From an uncultured Opitutales bacterium (GTDB taxonomy: Bacteria; Verrucomicrobiota; Verrucomicrobiia; Opitutales; Intestinicryptomonadaceae), in the NCBI GenBank assembly GCA_934613645.1, contig CAKTTC010000001.1:231755-295754 (forward strand): a DNA stretch of 64,000 nucleotides, read 5' to 3'. A model generated the notes under the pieces. That model searched no databases, was not told the origin of the DNA, and saw only the letters and a list, made by a program, of their open reading frames with translations. The translations under genes were made by a program, and so were the position numbers. Numbering within the stretch: the first letter of the stretch is position 1; the number at the start of each line of letters is the position of its first letter. This document shows positions 34,140-43,023 of the stretch, piece after piece.

Positions 34140-35570
34140 ATGATTTCCCCGTATGTATTGGCGTTGATACTCTTGGTAATGCTGCTTGCGGCGTTGTTTC
34201 TGATTTTCAAAATAAAAATCGGAATGTATGCGCTGCAGGAAGACTACGAGAGGTCGAACGAGGAAAAGCAGATACTCATTGACTTCCTGCATATCATAGC
34301 CGAAGACATCGCCAAAGGGGCGAACAAAAACGCCGTCTACAAGCGGCTCGTGCGCGGAACGGCGTTCAGCTGCGGCGCAATGAGCGCATGCGTGTTCGTG
34401 AAAACAAAGCGCGCGTTCGTGCCAGAGGCGGTAGAGGGACTGTTTCCGCCGCTCGCCAAAAAGCTCGAAAGGGGCGGTTTCCCGACGCGCAGCGACTTCC
34501 TCGAAAAGGCGTTCCAAACGGAATCGCTGCCCCTCGACGAAGGCGTTATTGCCAATGTCTACAATTCGGGAAAGCCCCTCTACATAAGAAACGCCGAAAA
34601 CGACCCCCGCATTGTCCGCAACAACGACGATTCCATAAAAATCCGCAGCTTCATAGCCGTTCCCATAACGTTCCTGGGCGTAAAATTCGGCGTTATGGCG
34701 ATAGTAAATTCGATAGCGGAAAAGTCGTTTTCGCCTACAATATTCTCGCTGGCGCGCTCGCTCGGCGAACAGGGGGGGCTTGCCCTCTACAACATAGACG
34801 GAATTTCGGCACAGATTGCGAAATCCAAAATGGAATCGGACTTGCGCCTTGCAAGCAGCGTCCAGCACTACCTTCTGCCCGCAAAACTCCCCGAGACCGA
34901 CAAACTCGCATTCGCCGTGAAATACCTGCCCCACCAGCTCATCGGCGGCGACTTCTACGATACCATACGGCTGCCCGACGGCAAAACGGGCGTTGTAATA
35001 GCCGACGTTTCGGGCAAGGGAGTGTCGGCGGCAATTCTGATGGCGGTGGCGCAGTCGAAACTGCACTACATAGCAAAAATGGGAATGTCGCCCTCGCAGA
35101 CGCTGATTAAGCTGAACGCGGAAATTGTCCATTCAATGCGCACGGATATGTTCATAACAATAGCGTTTGCGGTAATCGACGCCGACGCCTCCAAAGTTGT
35201 GCTCGCGCGCGCGGGGCACGAACTGCCCATTCTCTACAAAGCCGCCGAAAACAGGTGCACAGAAATAAAAAGCCGCGGAATGGCAGTGGGTATGGTAGAA
35301 CCCGAAATCTTCAACGAAGTAATAGAGGACGTGGAGTTCGAAATGCAAAGCGGCGACATTCTCGTGTTCTATACCGACGGCCTTACGGAAGCCGTAAACG
35401 CCGACGGCGAGGAATACTCGGCCGCGCGCGTAATGCAGAAAATAACGGAACTCAAGCCCGCCGACGTTGCGCAGCTTAACAACGCCGTTATCGGCGACGT
35501 TTCGGGACGCTGGCGCGCGGGCACGCCATACGACGACGACCTCACCCTGCTTTCCGTAAAAAAGCTCTGA
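34140..35570 (+). CDS. GAF-PP2C (SpoIIE/RsbU-type) serine phosphatase
   Basis: A 476-residue membrane-tethered phosphatase. One N-terminal helix (about 5-26), a short coiled coil, a GAF sensor domain (about 60-215), a linker helix with DLRLASSVQHYLLP, and a SpoIIE phosphatase domain (about 245-476) with metal-binding GGDFYD, ADVSGKGVSAA, YTDGLTEA and the C-terminal DDDLTLL. All acidic metal ligands are present. It probably dephosphorylates the adjacent STAS protein in response to a ligand on the GAF domain, releasing a σ factor or output protein. Signal and output are unknown. Confidence 0.92.
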   Translation: MISPYVLALILLVMLLAALFLIFKIKIGMYALQEDYERSNEEKQILIDFLHIIAEDIAKGANKNAVYKRLVRGTAFSCGAMSACVFVKTKRAFVPEAVEGLFPPLAKKLERGGFPTRSDFLEKAFQTESLPLDEGVIANVYNSGKPLYIRNAENDPRIVRNNDDSIKIRSFIAVPITFLGVKFGVMAIVNSIAEKSFSPTIFSLARSLGEQGGLALYNIDGISAQIAKSKMESDLRLASSVQHYLLPAKLPETDKLAFAVKYLPHQLIGGDFYDTIRLPDGKTGVVIADVSGKGVSAAILMAVAQSKLHYIAKMGMSPSQTLIKLNAEIVHSMRTDMFITIAFAVIDADASKVVLARAGHELPILYKAAENRCTEIKSRGMAVGMVEPEIFNEVIEDVEFEMQSGDILVFYTDGLTEAVNADGEEYSAARVMQKITELKPADVAQLNNAVIGDVSGRWRAGTPYDDDLTLLSVKKL

Positions 35571-35627
35571 AAAAATCGGATAATTTCAATTCACACAATA
35601 CAATAAACATCAACAAAAGATAATAAT

Positions 35628-35936
35628 ATGCCAGGAGTAGGAAAACTTCTCAAACAAGCGCAAAAAATGCAGAAGGCAATGGAGGCAGTCCAAGCCGAAC
35701 TCGAAACGCTTTCGGTCGAAGGCTCGGCGGCGGGCGGCGCGGTTAAAGCCACAGTCAACGGACAGGGCGCGCTCAAAGCGGTGAAAATCGACCCCGAATT
35801 TCTCAAGGAAGACGTCGAAAGCGTAGAGGCGTCGATTGTCGCCGCAGTTGCCGACGCCGTCGAAAAGGCGAAAGCCCAAAGCACGGAACAGATGAGCAAA
35901 GTAACGGGCGGATTCAATATCCCCGGCCTGTTCTAA
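35628..35936 (+). CDS. ybaB: YbaB/EbfC nucleoid-associated protein
   Basis: A 102-residue DNA-binding protein. PGVGKLLKQAQKMQKAME, the central GGAVKATVNGQGALKAVKID and the acidic helical end fit the family. It forms dimeric tweezers on DNA. As in many genomes it is followed by recR, though here a strong terminator lies between them. Confidence 0.93.
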   Translation: MPGVGKLLKQAQKMQKAMEAVQAELETLSVEGSAAGGAVKATVNGQGALKAVKIDPEFLKEDVESVEASIVAAVADAVEKAKAQSTEQMSKVTGGFNIPGLF

Positions 35937-36001
35937 AACGCGCCAAAACAATTTTGCGCGCGGACACGGCGTTCACCGCCCGTCCGCGCACGCAACCAAA
36001 G

Positions 36002-36034
36002 CCTCCCGAGAAAAACGCTCGGGAGGTTTTTTTT
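36002..36034 (+). terminator. Strong rho-independent terminator after ybaB
   Basis: CCTCCCGAG (36002-36010), loop AAAAACG, CTCGGGAGG (36018-36026), then eight T. A second GC-rich hairpin (GCGCGGAC/GTCCGCGC, about 35958-35989) precedes it. It closes the hisC-ybaB unit 65 bases before recR. Confidence 0.93.
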
Positions 36035-36097
36035 GGCGCGCAAAAAACGCCGAAAAGGGTTGCAATCAAAAAACGCTCGGGCAGAATCCGAAACATA

Positions 36098-36694
36098 ATG
36101 AGCGAGTGTTTTGAACAGTTGAAAAAGTCGTTGAAAAAACTTCCGGGGTTCGGGCCGAAAAGCGCGGAAAATACCGCGCTGTATCTCGCCCTCGAAAACA
36201 AGGAGGCAGCCAAGTCTCTGGCGGCGGCAATAACGGCGGCAATAGAAAAAATCACCCCCTGCCCCGAGTGCGGCGGACTGTCGGAAAACGGCGAAATATG
36301 CGCAATCTGCGCCGACGCTTCGCGCAATCCGTCGGCGGTGTGTGTCGTGGAAAAATCGCTCGACATAAACGCCGTTGAAAAGTCGGGAGCGTGGCGCGGA
36401 CGCTACCACGTTGTGGGCGGCAAACTTTCGCCAATGCACAAAATCACGCCCGACAAACTCAACATAAAAAGCCTTGTGCAAAAGGTCGAAGCGGGGCAGA
36501 TAACGGAAATAATGCTCGCGCTTTCAAACGACATCGAGGGCGAGGCAACATGCCACTACATTCAGGAAAAACTGCGCGATTTTCCCGAAGTGTCGCTGGC
36601 GCGCATCGGGTTCGGGCTGCCAAGCGGAAGCCAACTGTCTTTCGCGGATTCGAACACGATAAAAATAGCGATGAAATCGGGAAAAAGTTTTTGA
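36098..36694 (+). CDS. recR: Recombination mediator RecR
   Basis: A 198-residue protein of the RecFOR pathway. An N-terminal helix-hairpin-helix (LKKLPGFGPKSAENTALYL), a zinc motif CPEC...CAIC near 54-70, a Toprim domain with VCVVEKSLDINAVEKSG and a C-terminal segment with RIGFGLPSGSQL. Length is normal. The start at 36098 (MSECFEQLKK) is chosen by alignment to the family; longer readings run back through the terminator. uppP follows by nine bases. Confidence 0.95.
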   Translation: MSECFEQLKKSLKKLPGFGPKSAENTALYLALENKEAAKSLAAAITAAIEKITPCPECGGLSENGEICAICADASRNPSAVCVVEKSLDINAVEKSGAWRGRYHVVGGKLSPMHKITPDKLNIKSLVQKVEAGQITEIMLALSNDIEGEATCHYIQEKLRDFPEVSLARIGFGLPSGSQLSFADSNTIKIAMKSGKSF

Positions 36695-36703
36695 TTTTTA
36701 GAC

Positions 36704-37678
36704 ATGAACTTAAGAAGCATAAAAAAAACAGCGGCAATAGCCGTTTTTGCGGGGGCGGCGGCGTGTGCAGTCGCGGAAACGCCGAAGACAGATATTTCGT
36801 ATTCGGACTCGGCTATTCTGGGACTCGTGGAGGGCGTCACCGAATACCTGCCAGTGTCTTCAACGGGGCACTTGATAATTGCAAACGCGTTTTTGGGGCT
36901 TGACCGCGAAACGCCGCTTGCCGACAAAAACGGGCTTCCGCTTCTGGACGCCGACAACAAACAATACACAATAAAAACGCTCGCCGACGCGTATTCAATA
37001 GTAATCCAGTTCGGGGCGATAGCGGCGGTTGCGCTGCTTTACAGGCGGTATATGCTGATGATGTTGCTCGGGCTGCTCGGCAAAAATCCCGCGGGGCTGA
37101 AGCTGTTTGTCAATCTGGTGGCGGCGTTCGTCCCCGCGGCGGCGGTCGGGCTTCTGCTGCACAAGGCAATAGAAGCGCACCTGTTCGGCGTGCTGCCCGT
37201 TATCTGCGCGCTGGCGGCGGGCGCAGTCGTGATGTGGTTTGCGCAAAAGAAATACGATTCCGCAAAAAATTCGAAAAAAACGGAGATTGAAAACCTCTCC
37301 GTGCGACAGTCGCTCATTGTGGGCGTCTTCCAATGCGCGGCGTTGTTCCCGGGGACAAGCAGGTCAATGATGACGATTCTCGGCGGATACGTCGCGGGGC
37401 TTGACGCAAAAAATTCCGCCACGTTCAGTTTTCTTCTGGGGCTTGCAACGCTTACGGCGGCGTCGGCTTTCAAGCTATACAAAGACGGCGAGGCTATGTT
37501 CGCCGCACTTTCGGCGGGGTCGCTCCTGCTCGGGCTTGCGGTGGCGTTCGTAAGCGCGGCGGTTGCGGTGAAGTGGCTTGTGGGCTTTATCACGCGCAGG
37601 GGGCTTGTTCCGTTCGCCGTCTACAGACTCGTTGTGGCCGCCGTTCTTGCGTATATGCTCTACGCCGATATGCTTTGA
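36704..37678 (+). CDS. uppP: Undecaprenyl-diphosphatase
   Basis: A 324-residue inner-membrane enzyme regenerating undecaprenyl phosphate for peptidoglycan and LPS; it also confers bacitracin tolerance. Motif 1 LVEGVTEYLPVSSTGHL (near 41-57) and motif 2 PGTSRSMMTILGG (near 213) carry the catalytic residues. About eight hydrophobic segments follow. It is about 50 residues longer than E. coli UppP because of an N-terminal signal-like helix (MNLRSIKKTAAIAVFAGAAA) and a hydrophilic insert of about 25 residues after motif 1. Confidence 0.94.
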   Translation: MNLRSIKKTAAIAVFAGAAACAVAETPKTDISYSDSAILGLVEGVTEYLPVSSTGHLIIANAFLGLDRETPLADKNGLPLLDADNKQYTIKTLADAYSIVIQFGAIAAVALLYRRYMLMMLLGLLGKNPAGLKLFVNLVAAFVPAAAVGLLLHKAIEAHLFGVLPVICALAAGAVVMWFAQKKYDSAKNSKKTEIENLSVRQSLIVGVFQCAALFPGTSRSMMTILGGYVAGLDAKNSATFSFLLGLATLTAASAFKLYKDGEAMFAALSAGSLLLGLAVAFVSAAVAVKWLVGFITRRGLVPFAVYRLVVAAVLAYMLYADML

Positions 37679-37681
37679 TTT

Positions 37682-38560
37682 ATGATTGACGCGCACACGC
37701 ATTTCTTCCCCGAAAACATCGCCCGAAACCCCGCCCGCTGGGCGTCGGAGCGCGGCGAAGAATATTGGGCGAAGCTTGTGGGCGAACGCCCCGACGGCAA
37801 ACCATCGCTGCAGGGCTTCCCCGACGCGCAAAAGTTCGTCCGCGATATGGACGAAGCGGGCGTTGGGCGCGCCGTAATTCAGGGGTGGTATTGGCAGAAC
37901 AACCGAACCTGCCGCGAGCTGAACGCGCGAATAGCGGAAGTGGTGCGGGGCAATCAGCAGCGTCTTTCGGCGTTCGCCGCCCTGCAGCCGAACTCAGCCG
38001 ATGCGCTCGAAATTGCGGAGTCGGCGCGCGCAAACGGATTCTGCGGAATAGGCGAACTTCACGACGGCGTGCAAAACTTTTCGTTCGGCGGGAAAATCTT
38101 CGAGAAAATTCTGGAAATAGCCGCGCGCGACAACCTCGCCGTGTGCCTGCACATAACCGAAAAGACCGACCGCCAATACCTCGGCAAGACCCCGACCGAC
38201 ACTTTGGGCGCAATCTCCGTCGCCCGAAACCACCCCGAGGTGAATTTCATTTTCGCCCACTGGTGCGGCAATTCGGCTTTCGAAAACCCCGAACTTTTCG
38301 ACGGGCTTGAAAACGCGTTTTTCGATTCCGCGGCAACCCAGTTTACCGCCCCGAAAACGGCTTTCGCCGACGCCGAAAAATCGCCCCTGCTCCGCGCCCG
38401 CGCCGTCTACGGAACCGACTACCCGCTGCGGCTTTATCCGCGCAAGTGCAGGCTCGAGGAAATGGCGAACGCGGCGGAATTTGCAAGGGGGCAAATCGGC
38501 GCGGACTTCGCCAAAAATCTCTTTACAAACAATTTTTTAAAGGCTATAAAAACACTATGA
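37682..38560 (+). CDS. Amidohydrolase-family metal-dependent hydrolase
   Basis: A 292-residue TIM-barrel protein. DAHTHFF at residues 3-9 is the first metal-binding motif, with later CLHITEKTD, FIFAHWCGN and YGTDYPL (metal Asp). This matches the amidohydrolase_2/TatD-like group; the substrate is unknown. No signal peptide. It starts three bases after uppP and overlaps the SGNH hydrolase by four bases (ATGA). Confidence 0.8.
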   Translation: MIDAHTHFFPENIARNPARWASERGEEYWAKLVGERPDGKPSLQGFPDAQKFVRDMDEAGVGRAVIQGWYWQNNRTCRELNARIAEVVRGNQQRLSAFAALQPNSADALEIAESARANGFCGIGELHDGVQNFSFGGKIFEKILEIAARDNLAVCLHITEKTDRQYLGKTPTDTLGAISVARNHPEVNFIFAHWCGNSAFENPELFDGLENAFFDSAATQFTAPKTAFADAEKSPLLRARAVYGTDYPLRLYPRKCRLEEMANAAEFARGQIGADFAKNLFTNNFLKAIKTL

Positions 38561-40053
38561 ATTTATTGAAAATCCTATCGGTTTTTACGCTGTCTACGTT
38601 GTGCCTTTCGGCCGAAGTGCTGAGCATAAACGCAAAGATTGACGACAACGAAACGCTCGAAAGCGGCGACGGCGAAGTGTCGGCCACAGTTCGGCTGCCA
38701 AAAGCGCAAAGAATACCGTTTGCCAAGATAACGGTTTTCGGAACTGTCGAAAAAAAGGCCGAGGCAAACGCCTCGCTTACGCTGTCAATCGACGGGCAGG
38801 AAGCGGCGGGACGCGCGCTGTATAACAAACAGGGCAAATTCGGCGCGAACTTCGTAGTAACAAGGCAAATCCGCGACGCCGTAAAGGGCGGAAAGGAATC
38901 GGCGGAGCTAAAGCTGTTTATGCGCGGCAAAAATCAAAGCCCCGTCAAGATAAACAAAATCCTGCTTGAGGTGCTTGCCGACGAAAAATACTACAGAACG
39001 TCGAACTACCTGCGCCCACTGTTCTCGGGCGACGAAATTACGGCGGAATCTGTCTTCCCGCTCGGCAACGAAGACCCGTCTAAGCCCGCCACGGCAAAGC
39101 TGCTTTTCGCCCCCTCGCAAGTGCTGGAGGCATACACGCTTTCTTCGGGCAAAAAAGTGGATCTTGTTCAGGATAAAGACTTCAAAATCAACGGCGACAC
39201 AATCGAGTTCCTTCCGAATTCGAACGTCAAAATAATCCCCTACTCCGACATCTACGCGGAGGGCAAAAACAACAATTTCAAAAAGGGCGAGCACTTCTAC
39301 TTCGACGTAATCAAGAAATTTGCCTTCTTCAAAGAGGGAATGTGGTTCCACTCAAGAATGGTCTACATTTCATACAAACATACGGCAATCAGCGGCAAGC
39401 CGCACAAATCGACCTGCGAAGACCTCCTGCCGAATACGATGAAAATAATAAAGTCGAAAAAGCCGCTCAGAGTGGTGCTTTTCGGCGACAGCATTTCATA
39501 CGGGGCGAACGCAAGCGGGCTTTCAATGACAGTCCCCTACGCGCCGAGCTGGGGCGACACCGCCACCCACGTTCTTTCGCGCTTCTACAAAACGCCCGTG
39601 ATTTTCTTCAATCGCGCGCTCGGCGGAGAAACGTCGACATGGGGCGTAAAGCAGGTTGAAAACCTCGTCTGCCCCGACAAGCCCGATCTGGTTATAATCG
39701 CCTTCGGAATGAACGACAGAATCGACAAAGACAAGTTTCGCGCCAATCTGGAGACAATCATATCGAAAGTCCGCGATGTCAATCCCGCGGCGGAATTCGT
39801 GCTTGTCTCGGCGATGTTCGCAAACCCGAACTGGCACTTCTTCCCCATGCACGACGACTACGCCGAAGTCTGCAAGCAAATGGTCAAACAGGGAATCGCC
39901 CTCGCCGACGTGCGTTCAATCCACAAACGCCTCCTCGAAAAAAAGCGTTTCATTGACATGACCGGCAACAACGTAAACCACCCCAACGATTTCCTCATCA
40001 GAGTCTACGCGCAATACCTGCTCAAAAACCTAATCTTTACGGTATCCAAGTAA
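38557..40053 (+). CDS. Secreted SGNH/GDSL-family hydrolase
   Basis: A 498-residue exported esterase-like protein. Signal peptide MNLLKILSVFTLSTLCLSA. An N-terminal β-rich half (about 20-290) of unknown type is followed by an SGNH domain (about 300-498): block I FGDSISYGAN (Ser), block II ALGGETS (Gly), block III FGMNDR (Asn) and block V HPNDF (His). All catalytic positions are present. It may remove acyl or acetyl groups from glycans. The start at 38557 overlaps the amidohydrolase stop. tmk follows by one base. Confidence 0.83.
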   Translation: MNLLKILSVFTLSTLCLSAEVLSINAKIDDNETLESGDGEVSATVRLPKAQRIPFAKITVFGTVEKKAEANASLTLSIDGQEAAGRALYNKQGKFGANFVVTRQIRDAVKGGKESAELKLFMRGKNQSPVKINKILLEVLADEKYYRTSNYLRPLFSGDEITAESVFPLGNEDPSKPATAKLLFAPSQVLEAYTLSSGKKVDLVQDKDFKINGDTIEFLPNSNVKIIPYSDIYAEGKNNNFKKGEHFYFDVIKKFAFFKEGMWFHSRMVYISYKHTAISGKPHKSTCEDLLPNTMKIIKSKKPLRVVLFGDSISYGANASGLSMTVPYAPSWGDTATHVLSRFYKTPVIFFNRALGGETSTWGVKQVENLVCPDKPDLVIIAFGMNDRIDKDKFRANLETIISKVRDVNPAAEFVLVSAMFANPNWHFFPMHDDYAEVCKQMVKQGIALADVRSIHKRLLEKKRFIDMTGNNVNHPNDFLIRVYAQYLLKNLIFTVSK

Positions 40054-40054
40054 A

Positions 40055-40693
40055 ATGGGCATTTTCATAACGTTCGAGGGCGGCGAAGGCTGCGGCAAAA
40101 GCACCCACATAAAAACGCTTTTCGAAAAACTCGAAAGCGCGGGCGTTGAATGCGTGCTCACGCGCGAACCCGGGGGCACGCCGCTCTCGGAAAAAATCAG
40201 GGAGCTGCTGCTGTCGGCAAAGGAGGGCTGCGGAATGTGCCCGCGCACGGAGCTTCTGCTTTTCGAGGCCGCAAGAAGCCAGCATGTAGAGCAGACAATA
40301 AAGCCCGCCCTCGCCCTCGGCAAAACCGTCGTATGCGACAGGTTTTTCGACTCCACAACGGCGTATCAGGGCGCGGCGCGCAAACTCGAACTTGCGGACG
40401 TTGAGTGGCTGAACAAATTCGCCACACAGGGGCTTGCGCCCGACCTCACAATTGTTCTCGACATTCCCGTCGAAGAGGGACTGACGCGGGCGAAGAAGCG
40501 CGACGCCGACAAATCCGACAGAATGGGTTCGGAGGAGTGCGCCTTCTACGAAAACGTCCGAAACGCCTTTTTGAAGCTTGCAAAGGCGAATCCCGAAAGG
40601 TTTGCCGTGGTGTCGGCGGCGGGTTCGAAAGAGGAGACCTTCGCGAAAATCTGGGAAGCCGTAAAACAAAAGCTTGAAAAAAATGCCAGATAA
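40055..40693 (+). CDS. tmk: Thymidylate kinase
   Basis: A 212-residue enzyme phosphorylating dTMP to dTDP. P-loop EGGEGCGKST near 9-18, DR motif VCDRFFDSTTAYQG near 94 and a lid with RAKKRDADKSDRM. It overlaps holB by 11 bases, the common tmk-holB arrangement. Confidence 0.95.
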   Translation: MGIFITFEGGEGCGKSTHIKTLFEKLESAGVECVLTREPGGTPLSEKIRELLLSAKEGCGMCPRTELLLFEAARSQHVEQTIKPALALGKTVVCDRFFDSTTAYQGAARKLELADVEWLNKFATQGLAPDLTIVLDIPVEEGLTRAKKRDADKSDRMGSEECAFYENVRNAFLKLAKANPERFAVVSAAGSKEETFAKIWEAVKQKLEKNAR

Positions 40694-41597
40694 CCGCGCA
40701 GTAAAAATTCTCGACAACGCCATCAAAGCGGGGCGGCTGCACCACGCGGTTTTGCTTTACGGAAGCTCGCTGCAGCCGCTTGAAGAGGCGGCGAAAGAGA
40801 CTGCCACAAAGCTTTTCGGGCGCACTTGGGTGAACCACCCCGACCTGTTCGAGCTTCGCCCCGAAGGCAAAATGCGCCAAATAAAAATCGGCTCGCCCGA
40901 CGGCGAACCCGAGCCGAATACAATGCGCAGGCTGCTTAAAAGTCTGCGGCAAACGTCGGCATTGGGCGTGCACAAAGTGGCGATTATCTACGAAGCCGAC
41001 AGAATGAATCAGGTAACGGCCAACGCCTTCCTGAAAACGCTCGAAGAGCCGCCCGCGCAAACAACGCTTTTCATTCTCTCGACGCGCCCCAACGACATCT
41101 TGGAGACAATCAGAAGCCGCTGCGTGGCGTTGCGCGTGGACTGCCCCGACGACAAAATCGACAACCCAGACTGGCAGACGTGGCTTGCCGACTACTCCGC
41201 GTGGCAGAAGTCGCTTGCGGGGGGAATCGGCAGGGCAATTTCGCTCGGCGATGCAATGATGCAGTGCTACGGACTGCTTGCGCGTTTTGAAACGCTGATT
41301 GCGCAAATTCTCGAAGAGGAAACGTCAATCGACAATTCCAAGGAGGAAAACCTCGACGAAGAAATGATTGAGGCCGTGCAGGCGGGCGAGCGGCGCGCCA
41401 TAAGAAAGCGCATGTTTGCCGACATCGAAAACGCCTGCGTTGCGTGCGCGCTCGGCGGCAACGGCGTGCCCGCCGTGAAGATTTCGCGCGTGGTGGAGGC
41501 GTTGGAAAAGGCTTCGGGACTGACCGAATTGAATATGGCAGACACCATCGCGCTTGAATATTTTATGATAACGTCGCTTAGAATATGGACACGTTAA
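40683..41597 (+). CDS. holB: DNA polymerase III δ' subunit
   Basis: A 304-residue clamp-loader subunit. HHAVLLYGSS replaces the Walker A motif of DnaX, there are no zinc-finger cysteines, and KVAIIYEADRMNQVTANAFLKTLEEPP followed by RSRC is the δ' sensor region. The C-terminal collar domain is divergent. The start at 40683 (MPDNRAVK) is preferred over TTG 40674. Placed between tmk and a TIM-barrel gene that it overlaps by 13 bases. Confidence 0.88.
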   Translation: MPDNRAVKILDNAIKAGRLHHAVLLYGSSLQPLEEAAKETATKLFGRTWVNHPDLFELRPEGKMRQIKIGSPDGEPEPNTMRRLLKSLRQTSALGVHKVAIIYEADRMNQVTANAFLKTLEEPPAQTTLFILSTRPNDILETIRSRCVALRVDCPDDKIDNPDWQTWLADYSAWQKSLAGGIGRAISLGDAMMQCYGLLARFETLIAQILEEETSIDNSKEENLDEEMIEAVQAGERRAIRKRMFADIENACVACALGGNGVPAVKISRVVEALEKASGLTELNMADTIALEYFMITSLRIWTR

Positions 41598-42544
41598 ACC
41601 CCGTAATTTCGCTTTCAACAAGTTTCCTTCAAAGACGCTTTCCAAAAGACGGCTACGCAATGCTCTGCCGCGCCGCCGAGCTCGGGTTCGAGTATGTCGA
41701 GCTTGGGCACTCCGTTCCGATAACGTCGGTTGAGGGCATTCTGCGCGCGCTTAAAGAGGGCGTGGTAAAAGTTTCGTCGCTGCACAATTTCTGCCCCGTG
41801 CCGCCGTTCGCCTCGGGCGCGTGCCCCAACCTGTTTTCGCCCTCGACTAAAAGCGATATGGAATCGCAACAGTGGCTCAGGCACACGCGCAATTCGGTGG
41901 AATTTGCAAAGCAGACGGGCGCAAGAGCCTTGGTTACGCATTGCGGAAGCCTGTCATACTTCCTCTTCCGCCCCGACGCCGCGCTCGAAAAAATCATAGC
42001 CGAAAACAAAACGTCAAAGCTTGCCGAACTGCCCGAATACGACGCCGCAAAAAAGGCGTTCCTCAAAAAAAGTGCGGCGCGCGCCGAAAAGAAAGACTAC
42101 AAATTTCTGCTTGAAAACCTCGCAAAAATAGAGCCGAACCTCGAAGAAGCGGGGATTGTTCTGGGGCTTGAAAACCGCGAAGGTGCGGCGGAACTGCCGC
42201 TTGACTGGACGTTCAAAAGCCTTTTCGAAAAAATCGGAGACCGCCCCCGCATAAAAGTTTGGCACGACATCGGGCACTCCCGAATCAAGCAGCTGCGCGG
42301 GCTTTTCAGGCAGCGCGATTTGATAGAGCAAACCTACCCGAACATCGTCGGCTGGCATATCCACGATTGCACCGACGACTGCAGCGACCACATCGCCCTC
42401 GGCTTAGGCGGCATAAATTTTGCGGAATTTGCAAAATATTTCGACCCGCAAAAGCACATTTTCACCCTTGAATTGAACTCCAAAGTAAGGAGCGCGGACG
42501 CCGCCGATTCCCTCAAACGCTTCCGCGACATACTGGCAAAATGA
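41585..42544 (+). CDS. Sugar phosphate isomerase/epimerase-like TIM-barrel protein
   Basis: A 319-residue protein of the AP-endonuclease-2/xylose-isomerase-like barrel. Features include GFEYVELGHSVPI, VSSLHNFCPVP, LVTHCGS, LGLENREG (Glu), VWHDIGHSR (Asp-His) and GWHIHDCTDDCSDHIALG (His-x-His-Asp), giving a complete metal-binding set. Substrate unknown; family members act on inosose, ketohexoses or hydroxypyruvate. It starts within holB and overlaps ybeY by four bases. Confidence 0.85.
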   Translation: MDTLNPVISLSTSFLQRRFPKDGYAMLCRAAELGFEYVELGHSVPITSVEGILRALKEGVVKVSSLHNFCPVPPFASGACPNLFSPSTKSDMESQQWLRHTRNSVEFAKQTGARALVTHCGSLSYFLFRPDAALEKIIAENKTSKLAELPEYDAAKKAFLKKSAARAEKKDYKFLLENLAKIEPNLEEAGIVLGLENREGAAELPLDWTFKSLFEKIGDRPRIKVWHDIGHSRIKQLRGLFRQRDLIEQTYPNIVGWHIHDCTDDCSDHIALGLGGINFAEFAKYFDPQKHIFTLELNSKVRSADAADSLKRFRDILAK

Positions 42545-43023
42545 ACAGAAAAACAGACATCAACAATTTTTGCGCGTTCGTTTCGGTCGACAAACCCAAG
42601 CTGCGCCGCTTCGTGTCGCTTCTTGACGCCGAGCTCCCGCACGAACTGCGCGCCCCGCAGGGAACGCTTTCTGTGGCGATTTTCAACGACGCCAACCTCG
42701 CGAAAATCCATCTCGATTTCATGCAAAACCCCGCCCCCACCGATGTCATAACATTCGAGGGCGACGAATTCGACCCCGACGACGCGGGCGAAATCTGCGC
42801 AAGCGCGGAAACAGCGTTCAAAAACGCGCCGCAATTCGGCAACACCGCCTCGCGCGAGCTGTCGCTATACGTGGCGCACGGATACCTGCACCTTGCGGGC
42901 GTGGACGACATCGCCGAGGAGGACGCAAAAAAAATGCGCGCCGCAGAGGCTTTGGCGTTGGAAATACTCGACAAACACTTCAAAACTCCGATATTCAAAT
43001 ACGATGCTAAAAAGATTGGGTAA
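42541..43023 (+). CDS. ybeY: Endoribonuclease YbeY (16S rRNA maturation)
   Basis: A 160-residue metalloprotein. LSVAIFNDANLAKIHLDFM and PTDVITFEGDEF match the family. The zinc motif reads HGYLHLAGVDD: His113 and His117 are present but the third ligand, His in E. coli (HGxLHLxGyDH), is Asp123. An Asp occurs at this place in some other phyla, so function is probably kept. It overlaps the DUF502 gene by 20 bases. Confidence 0.9.
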   Translation: MNRKTDINNFCAFVSVDKPKLRRFVSLLDAELPHELRAPQGTLSVAIFNDANLAKIHLDFMQNPAPTDVITFEGDEFDPDDAGEICASAETAFKNAPQFGNTASRELSLYVAHGYLHLAGVDDIAEEDAKKMRAAEALALEILDKHFKTPIFKYDAKKIG

